Source: Halobacteriovorax sp.
GTDB taxonomy: Bacteria; Bdellovibrionota; Bacteriovoracia; Bacteriovoracales; Bacteriovoracaceae
NCBI GenBank assembly: GCA_020048985.1
Contig: JAIFLR010000041.1
Location: 38,634-102,633 of the forward strand
Length of the DNA: 64,000 bases
Direction: 5' to 3'
Below the pieces are notes generated by a model. It was not told the DNA's origin, ran no database searches, and was given only the letters and a program-made list of their open reading frames with translations. Below, one piece after another: positions 50,720-59,577 of this stretch. Position 1 is the stretch's first letter. Each line of letters starts with the position of its first letter. The position numbers and the translations under genes are program-made.

Positions 50720-51221
50720 GAATAAAAAAATTGCCTCATTTATGGTCCTTAGTTTTGCCCTGCTCTTCTTTGTGAAGAAGGAAGAGCAGAACCATAATGT
50801 GAAAAACCGCCCTGCGAATGCTCTACTTCAAACAGCAAAGATTACCGGCGAGAGTAAATTCATCGACAAGAACAGAAGGCCCTTGGACCGCATCCCGGCC
50901 AGCACAAGTTACGTGAATACTCCCTCAGCAACTTGGGAGAAGCAGTTAAAGACTTCGCTGGCGGCACAAGGTGGAAGCAGCCTTAAAGATATCAAGATAA
51001 AAAAAGAAAAATCATTAGTTTGGATGAGAGATGAAAACCCACTTCACGTGGAATCTGTTGTTGTGACCTTAACCAACAAACAAGACGTTGAAGCTTCGTT
51101 TCGCGCACTGGTGGATTCTCAGACGGGTAAAGTTCTTGAATCTTGGGATCAATCAGTATTTGATCCGGCAAATGTACGGGGATCATTCCGTATTAAACTG
51201 GATCCCCGCTACACGAATTAA
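50712..51221 (+). CDS. PepSY/propeptide-like protein with N-terminal signal/TM segment
   Basis: VESVVVTLTNKQDVEASFRALVDSQTGKVLESWDQ resembles PepSY/FTP propeptide; 8-nt overlap with upstream metallopeptidase. Confidence 0.6.
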   Translation: MTKNKKIASFMVLSFALLFFVKKEEQNHNVKNRPANALLQTAKITGESKFIDKNRRPLDRIPASTSYVNTPSATWEKQLKTSLAAQGGSSLKDIKIKKEKSLVWMRDENPLHVESVVVTLTNKQDVEASFRALVDSQTGKVLESWDQSVFDPANVRGSFRIKLDPRYTN

Positions 51222-52925
51222 TTAAGTTGCTGCTTTCTCTTTCAATTTTAAATCTAACTCTTCAATCACTTTCGGATCAATTTTAGGCACCAACCCTTGA
51301 GGATCAACCTGAAGTTTGAAATCGTGAGAGAAAAATTCTTTAAGTGCTTTCAGGTCACCTTGGTAAATTTTCTTAACGATGTCACTCTCAGCGGTCAAAC
51401 CAAAGTATGAAAGAATTGACTTAGACAGTTGTGGTAAATAGGGAGCAAAAAACGTTCCGATGACCAAAACGTAAGCGGTAGAGATGGCAATCGTTTCAGC
51501 TGCTTTCTCGGGATCGGTTTTAAATTCAGTCCATGGTGCTCGCTCAGTAATAAACAGATTCACCTTGGATCCAAGACCCATGATGTGCTCCTGACCCTTC
51601 TTGATTTGGTATGAATCTAAAAGCTCATGATACTCTTTAATAAAAGTCTCGACATCTTTGGCATGAGAATCAAAGAATGGAGCAAATTTATCTGCCTTCA
51701 TCCCCTCGGGAAATTTTGAGGCCGAGAATTTCATCGCTCGGTTGATAAAGTTTCCTACGTTATTGGCCAGTTCAGAATTGATTTTTAGTTCAAGTCCTTT
51801 CCAGGTAAAACTCGAATCAGAAGTTTCTGGAATAAGAGATGTGAGATAAAATCTCAGCGCATCCGAGCCAAACTGAGTAATCGCCTCCTCAGCATCAACG
51901 TACCAGCCTTTAGACTTAGAGAATTGTTTCCCCTCTAAATTGACGTATTGATTCGCAGGAAGATCCGTTACGGGATTTACAAATCCAGTTCCCATGCTCA
52001 TCACAGGGAAGATAATCGCATGAAAAATAATGTTATCTTTGCCAATAAAGTTAACAATAGTGACGTCTTTCGCCCCCCACCAATCCTTAATGTAATCCTC
52101 TTTAGAGCCAGATTCTTTTAAGAATTGTTTGGTGTTCGAGACATACCCAATAGGAGCATCAAACCACACGTAGATCTTTTTGCCTTTCGCATCGGCTACT
52201 GGAACATCGATCCCCCAGTCAAGGTCACGAGTAATAGCACGATCAACGAGATTATCTTTCGTAAGGGATTCAACAAAAGGTACAACGTTTTTTCTCCAAG
52301 TCTGTTTTTTCGTTTCAAACCAGGCCTGGAATTTCTCGTAGGACTTTGACAGCATCAAATACCACTGAAATGAATCAACGGTAGCAACATTTTTACTTCC
52401 ACAAAATTTGCAAACCGGCTTTAATAATTTAAGTGGATCAATCCAAGTCCCACAACTAGGACACTCGTCCCCGCGCGCTTCAGGGTAGTGACAAACGTAA
52501 CACTCACCTTCTACAAAACGATCTGGTAAAAAGTTTTTACAGTCCTGACACTGAAGTTGTTGTTCGGCCTTCTTTTCAATTAAACCTTTGCCAAGTAAGT
52601 CGTTAAACCAAGTGAGTGTTTCTTCCTTGTGGTACGGGGCCGAAGTTTGGCCAAAAAAATCAAATTTGATGTCGTATTTATCGAATAATTCTTTGTGCGT
52701 TTTATGCCATCCATTCACATATTCCTGGTAGCTTATTTTAGCCTTCTGCGCATTTTGCATAATCGCTACGCCATGCTCATCAGATCCGCTAATATGGATC
52801 GCTTTCTCCCCTTTCAGCTTCTTATGGCGGGTAAAGATGTCCGCTGGGAGGTAAACGCCCGCAATGTGCCCGAAATGTATAGGCCCATTGGCATAAGGGA
52901 GAGCGGAAGTAATGAGATATTTCAT
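51222..52925 (-). CDS. metG: Methionyl-tRNA synthetase
   Basis: TSALPYANGPIHFGHIAGVYLPADI, zinc-knuckle cysteines, KQFSKSKGW. Confidence 0.95.
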   Translation of the reverse strand: MKYLITSALPYANGPIHFGHIAGVYLPADIFTRHKKLKGEKAIHISGSDEHGVAIMQNAQKAKISYQEYVNGWHKTHKELFDKYDIKFDFFGQTSAPYHKEETLTWFNDLLGKGLIEKKAEQQLQCQDCKNFLPDRFVEGECYVCHYPEARGDECPSCGTWIDPLKLLKPVCKFCGSKNVATVDSFQWYLMLSKSYEKFQAWFETKKQTWRKNVVPFVESLTKDNLVDRAITRDLDWGIDVPVADAKGKKIYVWFDAPIGYVSNTKQFLKESGSKEDYIKDWWGAKDVTIVNFIGKDNIIFHAIIFPVMSMGTGFVNPVTDLPANQYVNLEGKQFSKSKGWYVDAEEAITQFGSDALRFYLTSLIPETSDSSFTWKGLELKINSELANNVGNFINRAMKFSASKFPEGMKADKFAPFFDSHAKDVETFIKEYHELLDSYQIKKGQEHIMGLGSKVNLFITERAPWTEFKTDPEKAAETIAISTAYVLVIGTFFAPYLPQLSKSILSYFGLTAESDIVKKIYQGDLKALKEFFSHDFKLQVDPQGLVPKIDPKVIEELDLKLKEKAAT

Positions 52926-53031
52926 AAAGCCTCAAATGAAAGGTATTTAGCTAGGGTTTCAGAGCGAATTTAAGTCTACAAAGTAAGAGGTTTTTTGTCT
53001 TTTGATTTTGACACTTCCCCAGGTGTTTTTT

Positions 53032-55056
53032 ATGCTCTCGGAAATGATATCCCTCACTGGTTTAAACCCTGAACAACGCGAAGCTGCCGAAACCGTCATA
53101 GGTCCGGTTCTCATTCTGGCCGGCGCTGGATCGGGCAAGACTCGTACCGTCACCTACCGCATCGCTCACATGCTGGAAAACCTCAAGATTCCAGGCAAAG
53201 AGATTCTGGCCGTAAGCTTCACCAACAAAGCTGCCACTGAGATGAAAGAGCGCGTTGCCCATCTCGTGCCTCCCAAGGTCCGCAAGGGTGTCACCCTTTC
53301 AACTTTCCATTCTCTGGGTATTCGAATCCTGCGCGAAGATATCCACCATTTAGGTTATAACAATCTCTTCAGTATCTATGATCAGGCCGATCAAATGAGC
53401 ATTGTCAGGGAAGCGCTTAAAAACTATCGCTCAGAAAAAACTTATGACCGCGCGACAGTGATGTCGAAAATCGGACTATTGAAAAACAAAGGGATCTCCC
53501 CTACTGATTTCACTAAGAGCTCTGAATACGACCCAGAAAACAATTATGATGGTGCAACTGAGTTTGCTTACCACTACTATCAGGAAAAGCTGCAGTTCTA
53601 TAACGCTCTTGATTTTGATGACATTCTTTTTCTAGTTGTTCGATTGTTTAAAGAATTTCCTGAAGTGGCCAAGAAGTATTCTGAAAGATTTAAGTACGTC
53701 ATGGTTGATGAGTATCAGGATACCAACCAACTCCAATTTAGCATGATCCAGGCCCTCACCAGCACTCACGATAATATTTGTGTTGTGGGTGATGATGACC
53801 AGGCCATTTATTCCTTTCGTGGTGCCGACATCTCCAATATTCTTAATTTTGAGAAGCAGTACAAGAATGTAAAAGTGGTTAAATTAGAAGAAAACTACCG
53901 TTCTACATTTCCTATTCTCAATCTTGCCAACAAAGTCATTGAACAAAATACCAACCGTAAAGATAAGACCATGCGCACCTCCCTCATGGAAGGGAATATG
54001 CCCCAGTTGTGGGCCACTGGAGACGCTGATCACGAAGCAGCAGTAGTGGTGGAGGAAATAATTAAACTTCAGTCCCATGGTATGATGCTTTCAGATATGG
54101 CGATCCTTTACCGCTCTAATACTCAGGTTCCTCCATTCGAGGATCAACTTCGAATTTCTCAGGTCCCCTACCACATTATTGGCGGCCAGAAATTTTATGA
54201 AAAAAAAGAAATTAAAGACATCATCGCGTATCTGACTCTCATTCAAAACCCGAGGGATGAATTGGCCCTCAGGAGAATCCTAAATGTTCCCAATCGGGGA
54301 ATAGGATCAGTCACGCTTAATAAGAACCTGGCCCTTGCTAAAGAACAGAAACGCCATCTTTTTAACATTCTTGCCGATCAGGAAGAAAACGAAAATATTC
54401 AGAACTTCATTATCCTGATTAAGAATTACCAGCGAATCTTTAACGAAAAACCTTTAGTTCAGGCGATTGATCAACTGCTTGAAGAAATTCAGTATAATGA
54501 CTTTATTGACAAGAGTTATGATTCGGCGAAACTTTCTAATCGAAAACGAGAAGATGTAAAAAACTTTCTTCTCACTGCCGATCGTTTCCAGGATCGCTAT
54601 CACGAGGATGCCACTCTAAAAAACTTTGTAGAGCGTCTACTCCTGGCAGATTCACACGACCGAAATTCTCCCGGGGATGACACGAAAAAAAATGAAGTCA
54701 CTCTCATGACTCTTCATGCCTCCAAAGGCCTTGAATTCGACAATGTCTTTTTGATTGGTATGGAAGAAGAACTTCTTCCTCATAAAAAAACGATCCAAGA
54801 CGGATCCGACATTTCTGAGGAGCGCCGTCTTTGTTACGTTGGCGTAACCCGTGCCCGCAAAAAGCTCACGATGACTTATGCTAAAGAAAGAAAAATGTAT
54901 AATAAGATGTTTCCTCGTTTTAAATCAAGATTTGTGATTGAACTGGAAACTTGCTACAAGGAAGTTGATCGCACCAACTTCGGAGACATGTCTGAAGATG
55001 AAGTAAAAGATTTTAAAAAGAACTTCTTTGGAAGTTTAATGGACTCATTAAAATGA
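53032..55056 (+). CDS. UvrD/PcrA/Rep-type SF1 DNA helicase
   Basis: LNPEQREAAETVIGPVLILAGAGSGKTRTVTYRI, DEYQDTN, GDDDQAIYSFRGAD, LMTLHASKGLEFDNVF, VGVTRARKKL. Confidence 0.93.
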   Translation: MLSEMISLTGLNPEQREAAETVIGPVLILAGAGSGKTRTVTYRIAHMLENLKIPGKEILAVSFTNKAATEMKERVAHLVPPKVRKGVTLSTFHSLGIRILREDIHHLGYNNLFSIYDQADQMSIVREALKNYRSEKTYDRATVMSKIGLLKNKGISPTDFTKSSEYDPENNYDGATEFAYHYYQEKLQFYNALDFDDILFLVVRLFKEFPEVAKKYSERFKYVMVDEYQDTNQLQFSMIQALTSTHDNICVVGDDDQAIYSFRGADISNILNFEKQYKNVKVVKLEENYRSTFPILNLANKVIEQNTNRKDKTMRTSLMEGNMPQLWATGDADHEAAVVVEEIIKLQSHGMMLSDMAILYRSNTQVPPFEDQLRISQVPYHIIGGQKFYEKKEIKDIIAYLTLIQNPRDELALRRILNVPNRGIGSVTLNKNLALAKEQKRHLFNILADQEENENIQNFIILIKNYQRIFNEKPLVQAIDQLLEEIQYNDFIDKSYDSAKLSNRKREDVKNFLLTADRFQDRYHEDATLKNFVERLLLADSHDRNSPGDDTKKNEVTLMTLHASKGLEFDNVFLIGMEEELLPHKKTIQDGSDISEERRLCYVGVTRARKKLTMTYAKERKMYNKMFPRFKSRFVIELETCYKEVDRTNFGDMSEDEVKDFKKNFFGSLMDSLK

Positions 55057-55376
55057 ACATAGTTGAAAAAATTCTGGGCCTCGTTCCTGTGACTCACAAC
55101 TGGCTAGCTGACAGAGACTTTATCTGGTGGCCTTTCTCATTTTTAAGACCCCATCCCTCTACTGCCATGTCTTTCAAGCACACGCTACTCATGACCGGAT
55201 GTTTCGGGGGCCTGTCATTTTTAATGTTTGTGGGATTCTCTGTGGTCAATAATATGTTCACTGCTTCTTCTGCCATAGATACATTCATGATTTGTTTCGG
55301 CGGATTTTTCGTTTGGTTTAATTTAGTGACCAAACCTCTCTGGAATTACCGCGCCCGAAAGCTTTCTAGAAAATAA
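55053..55376 (+). CDS. Small membrane protein
   Basis: ATGA overlap with helicase gene; two hydrophobic segments. Confidence 0.5.
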   Translation: MNIVEKILGLVPVTHNWLADRDFIWWPFSFLRPHPSTAMSFKHTLLMTGCFGGLSFLMFVGFSVVNNMFTASSAIDTFMICFGGFFVWFNLVTKPLWNYRARKLSRK

Positions 55377-55397
55377 AAAAAGGCCATCCCTGGCCTT
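55374..55397. terminator. Terminator hairpin at convergent junction
   Basis: AAAAAAAGGCCAtcccTGGCCTT; A tract makes it a terminator for the minus strand. Confidence 0.6.
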
Positions 55398-55441
55398 AAT
55401 TATCCATCCTTGGAAGACCTCTTCCTGACGTCTCTATCGAA

Positions 55442-55843
55442 TTATTTTGATTTATTAGATTGTGGAGCGGTATCTTCAAGATCTTCAGGAAGTGTGTTCC
55501 CAGATGTATAGCCAGTCAGTGTATATGCTCTTGGTATATAGAGACCAAAAGTGAGAAATGAAATCAGAATATCTTGGGGATTTTTTTGTTCGTAGATAAT
55601 GAGTTTAGAAATACTGTCATATCCAGCTTTTCTCACTTCCTCATCAATGAAAACTTCATGGTACTCAGGATTCACTCCCCAAAAATAGAAATGATGACGT
55701 CCTGTTACTGAAACTTCTTTCTGATGCTTAGGGTTTCCTTCGAAGGAAACAGGAATAGAATTGTTAGAACGAAAGTGAACTGTCGTGCATGAAACAGAAC
55801 TAATTAACAAAAATAAACCAAGAAGATTTTTCATATACTTCAA
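55442..55843 (-). CDS. Bor-like small lipoprotein
   Basis: Lipobox LLISSVSC; HHFYFWGVNP and ISFLTFGLYIPRAYTLTGYTSG resemble Bor-family layout. Confidence 0.55.
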   Translation of the reverse strand: MKYMKNLLGLFLLISSVSCTTVHFRSNNSIPVSFEGNPKHQKEVSVTGRHHFYFWGVNPEYHEVFIDEEVRKAGYDSISKLIIYEQKNPQDILISFLTFGLYIPRAYTLTGYTSGNTLPEDLEDTAPQSNKSK

Positions 55844-55888
55844 TTCTTGATTTAGTGCTTCAACTTGTCAAAAATTATTTTCGCAGAC

Positions 55889-56704
55889 TTACGTATGATT
55901 AAAGTCAGGTTTGTTTTTTTCGATCATTCCATCCAGCGCTTTGAAGTGGTCCGATGATCGTTGAGTGATGCCCTGATAAGCGGCCATGAGCTCGAGATGT
56001 GAATTTAAATCATTTTGATGAGCGTGATAGATCGCTTTTTTAGTCATTTGGAGCGCTATTGGTGGCAAAGACCTCAACTGCTCAACAAGCTCTTCCGTTT
56101 TATTTTTCAGATCATTTGGTAGGACCACTTGATTAACGAGCCCCATTTTTAATGCTTCTGATGCTGAAAAAGTTTTGCAGGTCAAAAACATTTCCATCGC
56201 TTTACCGACACCGATAAGGCGACTGATGAAAAATGCTCCCCCATCTCCAGGAACTAGACCGACTTTGGCAAATGTCTCAGCAAAGGTTGCTTCTTCCGAA
56301 GCCACTCTTAAATCACACATCGCTGCGAGGTCACAGCCAGCTCCAACAGCGGCGCCGTTAACCATCGCTATGATGGGTGTCTTTAAGTTTGCAATGGTCG
56401 TTGGTATCTGCTGAATCCCTGCTTGGTAAGCTTCACGTAGTTGATTCGATTCACCGGCAAACATTCCGGTTTTTCCTTTCATCGCCTTAATATCTCCACC
56501 AGCACAGAAGTGTTTTCCTGCCCCCGTAAGCACAATCACTCGCACATTGGTGTCAACGTCAGCATATTTTAAAACTTCAACCAGTGACTTAACCATGGCC
56601 GTCGAATACGCATTACTGGAATCAGGACGGTTCAAAGTAATCCAAAGACATTTGTTATTAAATTCAACAACGAGATCTTCATACTTATTAAGATAAAAAC
56701 TCAT
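55889..56704 (-). CDS. Enoyl-CoA hydratase/isomerase family protein
   Basis: LTGAGKHFCAGGDIKAM, AMVNGAAVGAGCDLAAMCDLRVAS. Confidence 0.92.
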   Translation of the reverse strand: MSFYLNKYEDLVVEFNNKCLWITLNRPDSSNAYSTAMVKSLVEVLKYADVDTNVRVIVLTGAGKHFCAGGDIKAMKGKTGMFAGESNQLREAYQAGIQQIPTTIANLKTPIIAMVNGAAVGAGCDLAAMCDLRVASEEATFAETFAKVGLVPGDGGAFFISRLIGVGKAMEMFLTCKTFSASEALKMGLVNQVVLPNDLKNKTEELVEQLRSLPPIALQMTKKAIYHAHQNDLNSHLELMAAYQGITQRSSDHFKALDGMIEKNKPDFNHT

Positions 56705-57603
56705 ACTTTACCTGTATTAAAATAGGCCTTAAGAAACTTAGACTCAGTATTTCTCTTCACTTTTTCCAGAATAAATTTCGAAGCAAGTGCAAGCTTCTCA
56801 ATATCAATTCCAGTCTCAAGACCCAAAGACTGAAGCAGGTACCAAACGTCCTCCGTTGCGACATTACCTGTGGCACCTTTAGCGTAGGGACAACCGCCAA
56901 GCCCACCTGCTGAAGAATCAAAGGTGGTAATGCCCTCTTCCAGAGACACATAAATATTGGTCAGCGCCATTCCACGAGTATCGTGAAAATGCATCGCTAG
57001 CTTTTCAACTTCAAAATTCTTTTTCAGCTCTTTAATATAACTTTTAACTTGAGATGGTGTCGCAACACCAATGGTATCCCCAACGGAGACTTCGTAGACA
57101 CCGAGATCAAAAAACTTCTGAGTCACCTCAAGAAGTTTTTTCACATCCATTTTGCCTTGGTATGGGCAGCCAAAAGCAGTGGAAATATAACCCCTTATAC
57201 GAACATTATCCTTGATCGCCTGGGCCGCCACATCCTTCATTCTCTCGAAAGTTTCGTCGATCGTGGCGTTAACGTTTTTCTTGGTGAAAGCATCAGAAGT
57301 TGCACTGAACAGGGCGATTTCCTTAACGCCAAGAGACCTAGCAGTCTCATACCCTTTAAGGTTAGGAACAAGGCATGGCAGATTAATTTTGGTATTTCTG
57401 AGGCCCGCTTCAACTTTGGTGAATAAGGCAACAGCATCACTCATCTGGGGAATCGCATCTGATTTTACAAAACTTGTTATCTCGATGGTCTTAAGACCTG
57501 ATTGTGATAAAAGAGAGATAAATTCAAATTTATCCTCTGTGGTCAGTATCGTTTTTTCGTTCTGAAGTCCGTCTCTAGGACCAACCTCTACAATTTTAAT
57601 CAT
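56701..57603 (-). CDS. mvaB: Hydroxymethylglutaryl-CoA lyase
   Basis: IVEVGPRDGLQNEKTIL, EITSFVKSDAIPQMSDA, HFHDTRGMALTNIYVSL, GGLGGCPYAKGATGNVATED. Confidence 0.93.
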   Translation of the reverse strand: MIKIVEVGPRDGLQNEKTILTTEDKFEFISLLSQSGLKTIEITSFVKSDAIPQMSDAVALFTKVEAGLRNTKINLPCLVPNLKGYETARSLGVKEIALFSATSDAFTKKNVNATIDETFERMKDVAAQAIKDNVRIRGYISTAFGCPYQGKMDVKKLLEVTQKFFDLGVYEVSVGDTIGVATPSQVKSYIKELKKNFEVEKLAMHFHDTRGMALTNIYVSLEEGITTFDSSAGGLGGCPYAKGATGNVATEDVWYLLQSLGLETGIDIEKLALASKFILEKVKRNTESKFLKAYFNTGKV

Positions 57604-57605
57604 AA

Positions 57606-58091
57606 CTACTCCACCTCAGCGAGAATAACTCCACCTTGCACGAGCTGCCCGACTTGAAAGAAAATCTTTTTAACCTTGCCGTCTTTATCGGAGCGGATTG
57701 AATGCTCCATTTTCATCGCCTCAAGAATAAGTATGGCTTCGCCCTTTTTGACTTCGGCCCCTGCCTCTTTAAGAACTTTAAAAATTTTACCAGGCATAGG
57801 AGACGCTAAACCACCAGCGTGCGCCCCGGCCTTTTTCATTTTTTTGCCAGAATCTGAAAGAATTGCTTCGTTCCCACCCGCGATCACCATGGTTTCGCCG
57901 TCTCTGCTCGTTGTTCCAACTGCTGCTCTGAAACGACCACCCTTATCATCTAAAATCATTTCATGGCCATCTCGGCTGATTAAAGAATAGAAATAGGTTT
58001 TGCCTTCAAATGAAAAAGTCACAGTGTCATGCTGATGTTTAAAATCCTGAACTTTAATTTCTTTGCCATTAATGGTGAATGACTTATCCAT
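57606..58091 (-). CDS. Biotin carboxyl carrier protein, stand-alone (MCC alpha C-terminal equivalent)
   Basis: ASPMPGKIFKVLKEAGAEVKKGEAILILEAMKMEHSIRS. Confidence 0.88.
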   Translation of the reverse strand: MDKSFTINGKEIKVQDFKHQHDTVTFSFEGKTYFYSLISRDGHEMILDDKGGRFRAAVGTTSRDGETMVIAGGNEAILSDSGKKMKKAGAHAGGLASPMPGKIFKVLKEAGAEVKKGEAILILEAMKMEHSIRSDKDGKVKKIFFQVGQLVQGGVILAEVE

Positions 58092-58092
58092 A

Positions 58093-59577
58093 CTAATTCC
58101 TGAATCCTGTTAATGATGTCCAAGGATTTGATAATGTTTCGCTTGATCCAATAAAAACTTTTTTCTTCGAAGAGAAACTTAGAGCAGCAATTAAAGAGGC
58201 TATATTATCGTTGCTTAAAGCCTTAGGTTCGAGTTCTGACTTATGATCTGGAATGAAGTGGGTATGTGTATGTCCGGCCACAAAATCATTATGCCCTAGA
58301 ATGCGCTTCAAGTAGTCTCGATTGGTTTTAACACCTAAAAAAAGAACCTCATCTAAACTGTGAATAGATTTCGAAATCGCTAATTCGCGATTTTCTCCCC
58401 ATACAACCAGTTTAGCGAGCATCGGATCGTAGTTCACTCCAACTTCTGTACCATCTAAAAAGCCGCAATCAAGTCTTACATCTCTTAGTGTGGGCACACC
58501 TATCGTATCGATTCTGCCAATTGTAGGCATAAAGTTGTTATCAGGATCTTCAGCGTAAATACGGCATTCAATGGCCTGTCCTTTTTGCTTAATATCTTCC
58601 TGCTTCATTGGAAGCTTATCACCTTGGGCCACCAAGATCTGGCACTTCACAAGGTCTGCTCCAGTCACCATTTCGGTTACTGGGTGCTCTACCTGAAGTC
58701 TTGTATTCATTTCCATGAAATAGTAATTACCATCTTGGGCCATAATAAACTCAACAGTTCCAGCACCACGGTAGTTAATTCCTCTAGCGATCTCTACTGC
58801 TGTTTCACAGATTTTTAATCGGAGTTCCTGACTCATGTTCGGAGCAGGAGTTTCCTCCACTACTTTCTGGTATCGTCTTTGAATTGAGCACTCACGCTCA
58901 AAAAAGTGCAGATGGTTTCCATGAGTGTCACTCATGAGTTGAACCTCGATATGTCGTGGATTGAGAACATACTTCTCAATCAGTACTTTATCGCTTGAAA
59001 AAGATTTTAGTCCTTCCGATTTTGCTCCCAGGATAGATTCAAGAAGCTCAGAATCTTCGTGAACAATTCTCATCCCTTTACCTCCACCTCCGGCAGAGGC
59101 TTTAATTAAAATGGGATAGCCGATTTTTTTTGCCTCTTTCATTAGTGTTTCTTCACTCTGATCGTCTCCATGATAACCAGGAGTCAAAGGGACATTAATT
59201 TTCTCAAGCGCCTTTTTCGACCCAATCTTATCACCCATAAGAACAATTGATTCCGGAGTTGGCCCAATAAAAATGATCCCTGCTTTCTCTACCATTCGGG
59301 CAAATTCTTCATTTTCAGAAAGAAAACCGTATCCTGGGTGAATGGCATCGGCACCACAGCGTTTTGTGATATCTATGAGTTTGGTCTTATTCAAATATGT
59401 ATCAGAGAGTGCCCCTGTACCAAGTGAGTAGGACTCATCAGCAAATAAAGCATGAGGAAGATGTTTGTCGTCTTCAGCAAAGACCGTTACGACTTTGATT
59501 CCCATTTCTTTTGCCGTTTTCAGAACTCTGAGAGCAATCTCACCACGGTTAGCGACTAATATTTTTTTTATATTCAT
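58093..59577 (-). CDS. Biotin carboxylase subunit, methylcrotonoyl-CoA carboxylase-like
   Basis: KILVANRGEIALRVLKTAKEMG, HPGYGFLSENEEFA, KASAGGGGKGMRIV, FMEMNTRLQVEHPVTE. Confidence 0.92.
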   Translation of the reverse strand: MNIKKILVANRGEIALRVLKTAKEMGIKVVTVFAEDDKHLPHALFADESYSLGTGALSDTYLNKTKLIDITKRCGADAIHPGYGFLSENEEFARMVEKAGIIFIGPTPESIVLMGDKIGSKKALEKINVPLTPGYHGDDQSEETLMKEAKKIGYPILIKASAGGGGKGMRIVHEDSELLESILGAKSEGLKSFSSDKVLIEKYVLNPRHIEVQLMSDTHGNHLHFFERECSIQRRYQKVVEETPAPNMSQELRLKICETAVEIARGINYRGAGTVEFIMAQDGNYYFMEMNTRLQVEHPVTEMVTGADLVKCQILVAQGDKLPMKQEDIKQKGQAIECRIYAEDPDNNFMPTIGRIDTIGVPTLRDVRLDCGFLDGTEVGVNYDPMLAKLVVWGENRELAISKSIHSLDEVLFLGVKTNRDYLKRILGHNDFVAGHTHTHFIPDHKSELEPKALSNDNIASLIAALSFSSKKKVFIGSSETLSNPWTSLTGFRN

